Notes under the pieces: generated by a model
Told to the model about the DNA's origin: nothing
Databases searched by the model: none
The model's input: only the letters and a program-made list of their open reading frames with translations
Position numbers and translations under genes: made by a program
DNA from: CAZGTQ01 sp964528575
GTDB lineage: Bacteria; Planctomycetota; UBA1135; GCA-002686595
NCBI GenBank assembly: GCA_964528575.1
Contig: CAZGTQ010000389.1
Coordinates: 1-25,265 of the forward strand
Length of the DNA stretch: 25,265 bases
Direction: 5' to 3'
Shown: positions 12,982-21,275 of the stretch, in pieces
Layout: each line of letters opens with the position of its first letter
How positions within the stretch are numbered: position 1 is the first letter of the stretch

Positions 12982-15276
12982 ATGCTCCGCGCGCTCTCCA
13001 CGCTCGCTCTCGCACTCGTCCTGCCCGTCCCCGCCGCTGCCCAAGGTGGCCCGCCGCCGCCGCCGGTCCAGCTCGGTCCCCTCGGCGGGGCCGCGCTCTC
13101 CGTCGTCGTCGATCCGAACGACGACGCCAACCTGCTCGTCGCCGACTTCGAGGGCGTGCGCCGCTCGAGCGACGGCGGCGCGACCTTCACCGACGCGAGC
13201 GCCGGGCTCCCGCTGGGCGTCGTCAGCCAGCTCGAGCTCGACCCCGCCGGCGGAGCGAGCGTCTACGCCGTCGCCGGCTCGCGCGTCTACGAGGCGACGA
13301 GCTTCGGCGGCGCCTGGAACCCGCTGACCCTCGACGACGCGGGCCTGCGCCAGATCGCCGTCGCGCCGGGCGCGTCGCTGCTGCTCGCGGCCGCCGGGAC
13401 GGACCTCTACCGCTCGACCGACCAGGGCAACACGTGGGCGTCGGTCGCCACGGGCACCCTGATCAACACGGTCACGATCGCGCCCTCGAACCCGAGCGTC
13501 GCCTACTACGGCTCGATCCAGGGCGTGTTCCGCTCGTTCGACGGCGGCGCGACCTTCTCCGCAACGCCGATGACGTCGTGGGCCCAGACGGTGCTCGCAG
13601 ACCCGGGCAACGCGAGCACGCTCTTCGTCGGCACGAACAGCGGTTTGCTGCGCAGCATGGACGGGGCGACGAGCTTCGCTCCGATCGACAACGGCCTGCC
13701 GGCGAATGCGAACGCGGAGCTCTTCGGCATCGCGTCGCCCGGCAGCCGGCTGTGGGTCGGCCTGCTGGACGGCATGTGGTACTCGGACGACGCCGGCTCG
13801 ACCTGGAACGACGGCAACGCCGGCTTCCCCGCGCAGCCGCCGATCCCGACCGACCTCGCGTTCCTCTCGAACGGCGACGCGCTCCTCTCGGCCGAGGCGA
13901 GCTTCGGCGGCCTGTGGCGCGCGAACGGCTCCTCGCCGCCGTGGACGCACCTCGCGTTCGCCGAGCTGCTGATCTTCGACGTCGCGGTCGCGGGCCCCGG
14001 CGGCCAGCGCATCGCGACCGCCGCCAACGGCGTCTACGCCGCGCCGCAGGGTCAGCCGCTAGGCGGCACCGCGCACCAGTTCGACTTCGGCGCCGACACG
14101 CGCGTCGTGAAGGTGCACCCGACCAACCCGGACCGCTGGGTCACGGGCGGCGTCGGCGCGTTCATCGACAACGCCCAGATCGTCGTGCTGACGAACGGCG
14201 GCCAGACCGCCACGAAGACGTTCGAGCTCTTCGGCGGCGGCTTCGTCACCGACCTCGCCTTCGATCCGCGCAACGCGAGCCGCGTGCTCGCCGGCGCGTC
14301 GAACCCGTTCGCCGTCGGCTCGCTCTTGCGCAGCACGAACGGCGGCAACACGTGGAGCATCGTCCCCGGCTCGGAGAGCCGCTCGACGACGGCGATCGCG
14401 TGGGATCCCTTCTCGCCCGGCCGCGCGATCCAGCTCACACCCTCGAACCAGTGGTCGCAGAGCCTCGACGGCGGCGCCACGTTCGGCCCGCTGCAGCCGG
14501 CCTGGCCGGGCGGCGGCCCGTCGAGCCTGCTCGCATTCGACCCGTTCGTCCCCGGCCGCATGTACCGCGCCGACGAGGGCGCCGGCCTGATGCGCAGCAC
14601 CGACGGCGGCGTGACGTGGACGAGCCTGGGCCAGAGCGCGTACGCGGCCTCCGACCTCGAGCTCCACCCCGACGTCCCGGGCTTCTTCTGGTACTCGGAC
14701 GCGTCCGGGCTCGTGCTCGTCAGCGCCGACGGCGGAGACACGTTCGACACGCTGTTCGTCGTCCCGAGCGGGCAAGCGAGCGGCCTCGCGTACGACCGCG
14801 GGACGGGCGCGCTCGTCGTCGGCACGACCGAGCTCTCGACGTACGAGGTCCCGTTCGCGTCGCCCTACCTCGTCCTCGGCGGCGGCTCGCCCGGCACGGG
14901 CGGCGCCGTCCCGCGCGCGTGGGCGACCGGCGGCATGCCCGAGATCGGCAACGCGGCCTGGACGCTCGGCGGCGACCGCATCGTCGGCGGCGGCATCGCC
15001 TTCCTCTTCCTCGGCACGAACGAGATCTTCGTCCCGCTGTTCGGCGGCACGGTCTTCAGCGGCCCGCTGTGGGCGCTCGAGGGCGTTCCGCTCCTCGCGA
15101 GCGGCACGCCGGGCGCCGCCGCCGCGGGCTCGTTCACGCTGAACGTCCCGCTGCCGAACAACCCGATCCTGATCGGCTTCGACGCGATCTCGCAGTACCT
15201 CGCCGTCGATCCAGGCGCCGCCGACCCGAGCGACGTCGTCGTGAGCGACGCCCTGCGCATCACGTTCCTGCCGTAA
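12982..15276 (+). CDS. secreted Asp-box (BNR/sortilin-like) beta-propeller protein
   Basis: A 764-residue exported protein. Signal peptide at 1-20 (AAA then Q), then a short Pro run. About nine Asp-box repeats of the type S-x-D-G-G-x-T-[FW] follow: SSDGGATFT, STDQGNTWA, SFDGGATFS, SMDGATSFA, SDDAGSTWN, STNGGNTWS, SLDGGATFG, STDGGVTWT and SADGGDTF. They indicate one large or two smaller beta-propellers as in sialidase/VPS10/YCF48-like proteins. Sialidase catalytic Arg and Tyr sets were not recognised, so I do not call it a glycosidase. From about residue 628 a C-terminal module starts with PYLVLGGGSPGTGG and contains GGMPEIGNAAWTLG; it differs from the module in the other secreted proteins but also ends in an alternating strand closed by Pro (RITFLP). 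ATG 12982 fits the signal peptide. The gene ends at a strong hairpin shared with a convergent gene. Confidence 0.85.
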   Translation: MLRALSTLALALVLPVPAAAQGGPPPPPVQLGPLGGAALSVVVDPNDDANLLVADFEGVRRSSDGGATFTDASAGLPLGVVSQLELDPAGGASVYAVAGSRVYEATSFGGAWNPLTLDDAGLRQIAVAPGASLLLAAAGTDLYRSTDQGNTWASVATGTLINTVTIAPSNPSVAYYGSIQGVFRSFDGGATFSATPMTSWAQTVLADPGNASTLFVGTNSGLLRSMDGATSFAPIDNGLPANANAELFGIASPGSRLWVGLLDGMWYSDDAGSTWNDGNAGFPAQPPIPTDLAFLSNGDALLSAEASFGGLWRANGSSPPWTHLAFAELLIFDVAVAGPGGQRIATAANGVYAAPQGQPLGGTAHQFDFGADTRVVKVHPTNPDRWVTGGVGAFIDNAQIVVLTNGGQTATKTFELFGGGFVTDLAFDPRNASRVLAGASNPFAVGSLLRSTNGGNTWSIVPGSESRSTTAIAWDPFSPGRAIQLTPSNQWSQSLDGGATFGPLQPAWPGGGPSSLLAFDPFVPGRMYRADEGAGLMRSTDGGVTWTSLGQSAYAASDLELHPDVPGFFWYSDASGLVLVSADGGDTFDTLFVVPSGQASGLAYDRGTGALVVGTTELSTYEVPFASPYLVLGGGSPGTGGAVPRAWATGGMPEIGNAAWTLGGDRIVGGGIAFLFLGTNEIFVPLFGGTVFSGPLWALEGVPLLASGTPGAAAAGSFTLNVPLPNNPILIGFDAISQYLAVDPGAADPSDVVVSDALRITFLP

Positions 15277-15298
15277 GCCCCTCCGAGACCGTGACGGC

Positions 15299-15330
15299 CC
15301 GGGCGGCGTCCCTCGCGGGGCGCCGCCCGG
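15299..15330. terminator. bidirectional terminator-like hairpin between convergent genes
   Basis: A 14-bp stem (15299-15312 with 15317-15330) closes a 4-base loop. The only imperfect position is a T/G pair at 15309, which becomes a U-G wobble in the plus-strand transcript. On the minus strand the loop reads GCGA, a GNRA tetraloop. It sits 22 bases after the stop of the propeller gene and just past the stop of the 15332 gene. No U-tract follows, so intrinsic termination is inferred from the stem and position. Confidence 0.7.
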
Positions 15331-15331
15331 C

Positions 15332-16981
15332 TCAGTCTCCGGAGCGCTCGAGCTCGACGCGCAGCACCCGCGTCGGCCGCTCGGCGCTCGCGTCGGCAAC
15401 GAAGTCCGCGAGCGTGCCGCTGCGCTCGACGTAGCCCTTCGACTGCACCGTCCACTCGAGCCCGCGCGCGAGCGGGAAGCTGTGGAACGTGCACGACGGT
15501 GGCGAATATCGCCCGCACGCGTGGAACTCGCGGCGCTCGCCGGGGCGGCGATAGCGATGGAAGAAGTCGAGCGGCTCCCCCGTCTCGGCATCGACGGCCC
15601 CGAGCACGAGGTCCTCGCACGGCTCGTCGTCGTGGCAGACGAAGACGACGTCCTCGCACGGCGGCTCCACGACGAGCGAGCCCGGCGACCACTCGAAGAG
15701 ACCGAGCGTCGCGGGCGAGACTTGCAGCTTCCAGTCCGGACGAGCGGGCGGCACGCGCGGAAACTCGAACGTGCCCACGATCTCGCCGCCGATCTCGCGC
15801 CACGCGACGTCGGCACCGAGCCACATCACCTCGCTGCCCCACAGGGACACGTGCATCCGCTCCCGCCGGAAGCGGCCGCTCTCGCTGCGGATCGTGCCGC
15901 GGACCGCGCCGACGCTCGGCCGGCGCCGCAGCACGACGTGCTCCTCGTTCGCGCCGCGCGCGACGAGCACGTCGCGCGAGAACGGCTCGAACGACGTCTC
16001 GTCGTCGTGCTCGACCGACAAGCGGTAGAGGCCTGTCTGGAGAACGTCGAAGCGGTAGCTGGCGTCGTGCTCGAGCTCCTGCCCGGCTGGAGCCGAGCCT
16101 TCGAGCTCGATCGGATGGAGCTTCACGCGCACGCCCTGCGGCGACGAGCCGTCCTCGGCGCGCACCGTGCCGGACAGCGCGGCGGGCTCCTCGAGCACGA
16201 CGCGGACCACGCCGGGATGGATCCCGGCCGTCCCGGCGACGCGCGCGGAGCCGACGAGCGCGCCGTCGACGCTCACGACCCGCAGGCGCCGGCCGCTCCC
16301 CGGGACGACGACCCAGTCCGGCTCGCCGTCCGCGCCGCGGCGCACGGCGCGCTCGTCGGTCTGCAGCTCCGCGACGAAAGGCCCGCGCTCGCGCGCGCTC
16401 GCCCCGGTCTCGAGGCGCAGATCGAGCCGGTATGCCGCGCCGAGCTCGACGCGCAGCGACAGCGCTCCGTCCTCGCGCGGCTCGGGCCGCAGGTTGCGGG
16501 CCTCGCCGCGACCGTTCGCGCCCGACGGCAGATCGAGGAAGCGCACCCTCGTCAGCCGCTCGCCCCACCACGCCGGGACGAAGAACGTGCCGTCGAGCGC
16601 CGTGACGACCTCGGCGTCCTCGGCGACGCCGTAGCTCGAGAGCCCGAGCCGCACGCCGCAGAGCGGCTCGTCGCCGCCCGCAGAGACGAGCACGCCGTGG
16701 AGCGCGACGAACGCCGCAGGGGGTGCCGCCTCCCGCTCGACCGCGCGAGGCACGGGCGTTCGCCGCGCCTCGCTCCGCGGTTCCACGGCCGCGGCGGTCG
16801 GCTCGTCGCGGGGCGCCGCGCGCAAGGCCGCGTCCGCACGCGCGCCGGCCCGCGGCCTCGGCGCGACGACCGCCGCCGCGTCTCGCTCCGCCGGCTCCGA
16901 CCATCCGCCGAGCCAGAGCGCGACGGCGCCGGCCGCGGCCGCCGCAGCGAGCACGCCGCTCGTCCACGCCGCTTTCCGCAC
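15332..16981 (-). CDS. membrane-anchored protein with carboxypeptidase-regulatory-like domains
   Basis: A 549-residue protein. Residues 1-27 form a signal anchor or uncleaved signal (RKAAW, then an Ala-rich hydrophobic stretch). An Ala/Arg/Pro/Glu-rich low-complexity linker runs to about residue 90. Ig-like carboxypeptidase-regulatory (CarboxypepD_reg) folds follow: one at about 92-150 (LHGVLVSAGGDEPLCGVRLGL, then LDGTFFVPAWWG), another near 240-320 (AALSGTVRAEDGSSPQGVRVKL, YRFDVLQTGLYRL), and later ones near 340 and 460. Cys pairs near the C-terminus (PPCED, FVCHDDEPCED, FHACGRYSPPSC) suggest disulfides, hence export. The start is GTG 16981 directly behind a G-run. It is divergent from the related-fold gene at 17040 with only 58 bp between, so the promoters overlap or face back to back. 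Function unknown. Confidence 0.78.
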   Translation of the reverse strand: MRKAAWTSGVLAAAAAAGAVALWLGGWSEPAERDAAAVVAPRPRAGARADAALRAAPRDEPTAAAVEPRSEARRTPVPRAVEREAAPPAAFVALHGVLVSAGGDEPLCGVRLGLSSYGVAEDAEVVTALDGTFFVPAWWGERLTRVRFLDLPSGANGRGEARNLRPEPREDGALSLRVELGAAYRLDLRLETGASARERGPFVAELQTDERAVRRGADGEPDWVVVPGSGRRLRVVSVDGALVGSARVAGTAGIHPGVVRVVLEEPAALSGTVRAEDGSSPQGVRVKLHPIELEGSAPAGQELEHDASYRFDVLQTGLYRLSVEHDDETSFEPFSRDVLVARGANEEHVVLRRRPSVGAVRGTIRSESGRFRRERMHVSLWGSEVMWLGADVAWREIGGEIVGTFEFPRVPPARPDWKLQVSPATLGLFEWSPGSLVVEPPCEDVVFVCHDDEPCEDLVLGAVDAETGEPLDFFHRYRRPGERREFHACGRYSPPSCTFHSFPLARGLEWTVQSKGYVERSGTLADFVADASAERPTRVLRVELERSGD

Positions 16982-17039
16982 CCCCCCGCCGACGCGCGAA
17001 GCCGCCCGCTCTTCCCGCGAACCGCGCTACGCTCGGCGC

Positions 17040-18977
17040 ATGCTGCCGCTCGTCCTCGTCGCTGTGCTCCTCGGCGCCACGGCCCTCGACGAGCGCGCGA
17101 CGCTCGTCGTCGAGGTCGTGTCCGCCGACACGGGCGAGCCGCTCGCAGGCGTTCCCGTGCTCGCCTGGACGATCCCGCCCGGCGACGCCGGCATCGCGAT
17201 CGGGGACGAGAGCGTCGGGACCGAAGAGCGCGCGCCGAGCACCGACGCCGAAGGACGCGCGACGCTGCGCCTGCGGCCGGGGCGTGCGCTGCGCATCTCG
17301 CCGACACCGCGCGACGGGGTCGCGCCGGACGACGAGCGGATCCTCGAGCCGTTCGAGCCGCGGGAGGAACGCTCGCTGCGCTTCGAGCTGCCGACCGTGC
17401 CCGATCTCGTCTACCGGGCGCGCGTCGTCGACCGCCACGGCGAGCCTGTCCAAGGAGCGCGCGTGCGGGTCGCAGCAGGCGAGCTCATGTGGACCATGAC
17501 GGTCGTCGCGCGCACGGTGACCGAGCGCGACGGGACGTTCGAGCTTCGCTTGCGCTCCTGGCACGCCGACCGAGCGACGGTCGAAGCGGACGGCTTCGGT
17601 CCGCTCGGCTTCGTGCCGATCCGCGGCCACGCGACGGAGCAGACCGAGCGCACGCACGTGCTCGATCGCACGGCCTCCCTCGTCGGTCGCGTGGCAGACG
17701 CCGCCGGCGACGGACTGGCAGACGTCGAGGTGCGGGTGATCGACGCCGAAGGCGAGCTCGGTCTGGATCCGTGGACGGCGCTCGGCGACGTCGTGGTGGA
17801 GCCCACGCGCACCGACACGAACGGCGCGTATCGATTCGACGATCTGCCTCCGCACCGTCCGTTCGACGTGGCGCTCTTCCGCGACGCCGACCTCCTCCGA
17901 GCGTCCGCCGACGTCGTCCGTCTCGAGCCCGGCGAGACGCGCGCGATCGACTGGCAGATCGGAGGCGGCGCGAGTGTGAGCGGGATCGTGGCGCTCGCCG
18001 GTCCGGACGTCCCCCTGCGCCCGCGCCGGATCGTCCTGCGCTCGCGGCGTGGAGCCGTCTGCGCGAGTGCGCGGACGCTCGTGAACTCGGCGTTCCTGTT
18101 CGAGGACGTCCCGGACGGCGAATGGATCGTCGCTCTGTCGGAAGACATCGACGACGTCGCGGCGCCGGAACGCCTCGTGCGCGTCGAGCGCGGTCGCGCC
18201 GACGGGGACGTGCGCCTCGAGCTTCGGCGCCGCCACGCCGCCGTGTGCGGGCGAGTGCTCGACGCGCAGGGCGCTCCGGTCGCGCGCGCGCTCGTCACGG
18301 CCGCGTCCTCGGAGCTCCCGTCCGTCTCCGCTCGATGCTGGTCGAGCGAGGACGGGTCGTTCACGCTGACGTCGCTCGTCCAGGGGCCCGTCCGCATCGA
18401 CGCTCATGCGACCGAAGGACGCTGGAGCGGGCGGCTCGAGAGCCCGAGCGACGACGTCGAGGTGCGAGTGCAGCCGCGCGCGCGCGTCGAGGCACGTGTC
18501 GTCGACGCGCGGACGGGTGAGCCGCGCCGCGCCTACGTCGCTGCGGGCAGCCAGTACCCGCGCGACGCCGCCGCGGAGACCGACTGGCGCGGCCGCGTGC
18601 GTCTGACCCAACTGCCGCCGGGCTCGTGCACCGTCGTCGCGACGACGCCCGGCGGGCTCGTCGGACGGGCGACGGTCGAGCTCGTGGGCGGCGAGACTTC
18701 CGCCGCGACGGTCGCGGTCGGCCCCGGCGCCGCGCTCGACGTGCGCCGCGACCACGACGGCGGGTGGATCGTCGTCGACCTCGAGTCCGACGGCGTGCTC
18801 TGGGACCGCCGCGCCCTCCCCGGGCGCGGCGTCGCGCGGCTCTTCGCGTCGCCGGGCGCGGCGACGGTCACGTTCCTCGCGCCGAGCGAGTCGCCGGAGC
18901 AGGAGCCCAGGCGCATCGGTCGGCAGAGCGTCCGCCTGGCGCTCGGCGAGCCGGCGTTGGTCGTCGCGCCGCGCTGA
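17040..18977 (+). CDS. secreted multi-domain carboxypeptidase-regulatory-like protein
   Basis: A 645-residue protein with a short signal peptide (about 1-16, LPLVLVAVLLGATA). It carries a string of Ig-like CarboxypepD_reg/CNA-B-type repeats, each starting with a pattern like G-x-V-x-D-A-x-G-x-P-[LV]-x-G-x-x-V and a following DGxFxLxxL strand: VVSADTGEPLAGVPVLAW (about 27-44), ARVVDRHGEPVQGARVRV (about 127-144), GRVADAAGDGLADVEVRV, GRVLDAQGAPVARALVTA and ARVVDARTGEPRRAYVAA. Such domains usually act as transthyretin-like structural or binding modules; no enzyme domain is attached. The C-terminus ends LVVAPR. ATG 17040 has no clear Shine-Dalgarno. The next plus-strand gene (19181) is a paralog, and the two share domain order and the same C-terminal block (TDWRGR, GVLW, PGRG, RLALG, VAPR). 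Role unknown. Confidence 0.82.
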   Translation: MLPLVLVAVLLGATALDERATLVVEVVSADTGEPLAGVPVLAWTIPPGDAGIAIGDESVGTEERAPSTDAEGRATLRLRPGRALRISPTPRDGVAPDDERILEPFEPREERSLRFELPTVPDLVYRARVVDRHGEPVQGARVRVAAGELMWTMTVVARTVTERDGTFELRLRSWHADRATVEADGFGPLGFVPIRGHATEQTERTHVLDRTASLVGRVADAAGDGLADVEVRVIDAEGELGLDPWTALGDVVVEPTRTDTNGAYRFDDLPPHRPFDVALFRDADLLRASADVVRLEPGETRAIDWQIGGGASVSGIVALAGPDVPLRPRRIVLRSRRGAVCASARTLVNSAFLFEDVPDGEWIVALSEDIDDVAAPERLVRVERGRADGDVRLELRRRHAAVCGRVLDAQGAPVARALVTAASSELPSVSARCWSSEDGSFTLTSLVQGPVRIDAHATEGRWSGRLESPSDDVEVRVQPRARVEARVVDARTGEPRRAYVAAGSQYPRDAAAETDWRGRVRLTQLPPGSCTVVATTPGGLVGRATVELVGGETSAATVAVGPGAALDVRRDHDGGWIVVDLESDGVLWDRRALPGRGVARLFASPGAATVTFLAPSESPEQEPRRIGRQSVRLALGEPALVVAPR

Positions 18978-19180
18978 CAGCCCGTCGGAGGCCTCCGTTC
19001 CGCGGCGTCGGATCCTGCACGCCAATTTCGACGAAACGGAACGAGTCGGAACGTCACCGGGAGCGCGAGAGGCAGTCCTGAGGGCATGCGCGGCGCCGGG
19101 TCCATCGTTTGCAACCGCCCGGCCGGCAGGAGGCGGCCACGGGCGCACGAGGGCGCGCGGCGGCCGGTGCAGGCAGGACG

Positions 19181-21175
19181 ATGAGTGCAACAAGACCCGT
19201 TCTCCCGCGGGGAGCGCGAGCATGGCTGGCGGCGGCGGGCGCCGCCACGCTCGCGTTGCTCTGCGGGTGCTCCGAGACGTCGGCCGGGCTCGGCGAGGCG
19301 ACCGTCGTGATCGACGTCGTCGCGGCCGAGACGGGCGCGCCGATCTCCGGCGCCGCGGTCTTCGCGTGGCCGCAGTCTCCAGTCGAGCACGAGATCATGG
19401 TCAGCGACGGCGACGTCGGCTCCGAGCGCGTCGCGCCGCGCACGAACGTGTACGGGCGCGCGCGGCTGCACGTCGCGCCCGGGCGGAAGCTGCGGATCGC
19501 GCTCGAGCCGCACTGGATCGCGCCGCACGAGGAGACGACGATCGCGCCGCTCGCGCCCGGCGCCACGCTCCGGCTGCTCTTCGAGGTCCCGACCGAGCCC
19601 GATCTCGTGTACCGCGGCCGGGTGCAGGACAAGACGGGCCGTCCGATCGCGGGTGCGCAGGTGCGCGTGAACACGCCGGACTTGGCCGGCGGCGACGTCC
19701 TCGCCGGACACGCGGCGACCGACGCGCGAGGCGAGTTCTGCCTGCTCTTGCGCTCGTGGCGCGCCGACCGCGGGCGCGTCGAGGCGCGCGGGTACGGGTC
19801 GATCGCGTTCGTTCCCCAGTTCGGACACGAGACGCGCGACGAGGCGCAGGTGCTGACGCTGTACGCGGCGGCGTCGATCACGGGGCACGTCGTGCACGCG
19901 CGCGGCGAGCGCGTCGAGGAGCTCGAGGTGCGCGCGCGCCTCGCGCCGCACGAGACGCTGCACGATCCGTGGCTGACGCGGGACGCGCTCGCGATCGCGC
20001 CGGCGCGCACGGGCGCCGACGGCGCGTACCGTCTCGACGACCTGCCGGCGGGCATCGACCTCGAGCTCGAGCTCCTGCGCGACGGCGCGCTCGTCCGCGT
20101 GTTCGAGGCGCCTGTGCGCCTGGAGCCGGCGGAGGAGCGCACGGTGGACTGGACGCTCGGCGCCGGCGCGAGCGTGCGCGGCGAAGCGGTGTGCGTCGAC
20201 TGCGGGTCGCCGGCGCGGCAGCGCTCGCTCGTCCTGCGCGCGGATTGCGACGCGCGCCCGTTCGCGCGCGTGTCGACCGACGGCTCCGGCGCGTTCGTGT
20301 TCGAGGACGTGCCGAACGGCGAGTGGCACGTCGCGCTCGCCGCGCGCAGCGACGAGGCCGCGCTCGTCGTCCCGGTGCGCGTGGTGGACGGCGACGCGAC
20401 GTCGCGCCCGCGGGTCGACGTGCACCGCGGCCTCGTCGTGCGCGGCGTCGTCGTGGACGCGGCGGGAGAGCCCATCGCCGAGGCGCGCGTGACCGGCGTC
20501 GTCGGCCCCTCGCCGGGCGACGTCGCGACGACGTGGTCCGACGGCGAGGGCCGCTACGAGCTCGGACCGCTCGTGCCGGGCCCGGTGCGCGTCTCGGCGC
20601 AGGCGAGCGAGACGTGCTTCGTCGAGCGCGACGACGTGCTCGCGGGCGAAGACGAGGTCGTGCTGCAGTTGCGCGACGCGGCCAGCGTCGAGGTGCTCGT
20701 CGTCGACGCGCGCACCGGCGCGCCGTGCCGCGCGGCGGTCGCTCTGCGCGACGGCTCCGAGACCGCATCCGTCGCCACGGACTGGCGCGGGCGCGCGCGC
20801 CTCGTGCGGCGCGAGCGCGGCCGCGGGGTCGTCATCGCGACGACGCCGGACGGGCGCGCCGGGTTCGCCGCCGTCCGCTACGCCGCCGGAGCGACCGAGA
20901 GCGTCCGCATCGAGGTCGAGCCCGCCGCCGAGCTGCTCGTGCGCCGCGACGGCAGCGCGCCGGCGCTGACGATGGAGATCGAGTCCCGCGGCGTGCTCTG
21001 GCACCGCCGCGTCGTGCCCGGGCGCGGGATCGTGCGGCTGTGGGCGCCGCCCGGCGACGCGACCGTGCGCTTCCTCGAAGCGCGCTCCTCGGGCGCCCCG
21101 GCCGCGCACGTCGTCGCCGAGCAGTCGTTGCGGCTCGCGCTCGGCACGGACACGCTCGCCGTCGCGCCGCGTTGA
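19181..21175 (+). CDS. lipoprotein paralog, carboxypeptidase-regulatory-like domains
   Basis: A 664-residue predicted lipoprotein. The signal ends in LALLCGCSE, a lipobox-like L-C-G-C with acylated Cys at about residue 30, so the mature protein would be tethered to a membrane. The body matches the 17040 product domain by domain: VVAAETGAPISGAAVFAW, GRVQDKTGRPIAGAQVRV, GHVVHARGERVEELEVRA, GVVVDAAGEPIAEARVTG, VVDARTGAPCRAAVA, then TDWRGR, GVLWHRR, PGRGIVRL, RLALG and final LAVAPR. The frame is open 24 codons upstream. I start at ATG 19181 because it gives a proper lipoprotein signal and has AGG about six bases before it. The 203 bp separating it from its paralog hold no gene. The difference in export signal suggests the copies sit in different places. 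Confidence 0.82.
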   Translation: MSATRPVLPRGARAWLAAAGAATLALLCGCSETSAGLGEATVVIDVVAAETGAPISGAAVFAWPQSPVEHEIMVSDGDVGSERVAPRTNVYGRARLHVAPGRKLRIALEPHWIAPHEETTIAPLAPGATLRLLFEVPTEPDLVYRGRVQDKTGRPIAGAQVRVNTPDLAGGDVLAGHAATDARGEFCLLLRSWRADRGRVEARGYGSIAFVPQFGHETRDEAQVLTLYAAASITGHVVHARGERVEELEVRARLAPHETLHDPWLTRDALAIAPARTGADGAYRLDDLPAGIDLELELLRDGALVRVFEAPVRLEPAEERTVDWTLGAGASVRGEAVCVDCGSPARQRSLVLRADCDARPFARVSTDGSGAFVFEDVPNGEWHVALAARSDEAALVVPVRVVDGDATSRPRVDVHRGLVVRGVVVDAAGEPIAEARVTGVVGPSPGDVATTWSDGEGRYELGPLVPGPVRVSAQASETCFVERDDVLAGEDEVVLQLRDAASVEVLVVDARTGAPCRAAVALRDGSETASVATDWRGRARLVRRERGRGVVIATTPDGRAGFAAVRYAAGATESVRIEVEPAAELLVRRDGSAPALTMEIESRGVLWHRRVVPGRGIVRLWAPPGDATVRFLEARSSGAPAAHVVAEQSLRLALGTDTLAVAPR

Positions 21176-21247
21176 GGCGCGAATCCTCGCACGCTGCGCC
21201 TGCGGGTGTACGGTGGGTGCTCGTTCCACGCCCGAGCACCCCCGACG

Positions 21248-21253
21248 AAGGAG
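21248..21253 (+). promoter_or_regulatory. strong ribosome binding site before the aldehyde dehydrogenase
   Basis: AAGGAG is seven bases before an in-frame TTG at 21261 and 22 bases before the ATG at 21276, which has its own weaker AGGA seven bases away. The better site favours TTG, while codon preference and the family N-terminus (MHVDGEW) favour ATG. The choice changes only five residues. Confidence 0.5.
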
Positions 21254-21275
21254 CAGACCATTGCAGGAATGTCGC

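Noticed and set aside
4966..15276. PEP-CTERM or LPXTG anchor on the secreted proteins
   Set aside because: The C-termini have no PEP or LPXTG motif, no transmembrane helix and no basic tail.
12982..15276. Calling the Asp-box protein a sialidase
   Set aside because: Asp-boxes alone only indicate the propeller fold. I could not place the Arg triad, Tyr/Glu pair or Asp acid of sialidases.
14865..19223. Very long minus-strand open frame (about 1450 codons) opposite several genes
   Set aside because: It runs through genes on both strands, is dominated by Arg/Ala/Glu low complexity, and covers the hairpin and intergenic gaps. Long stop-free antisense frames are expected at this GC content.
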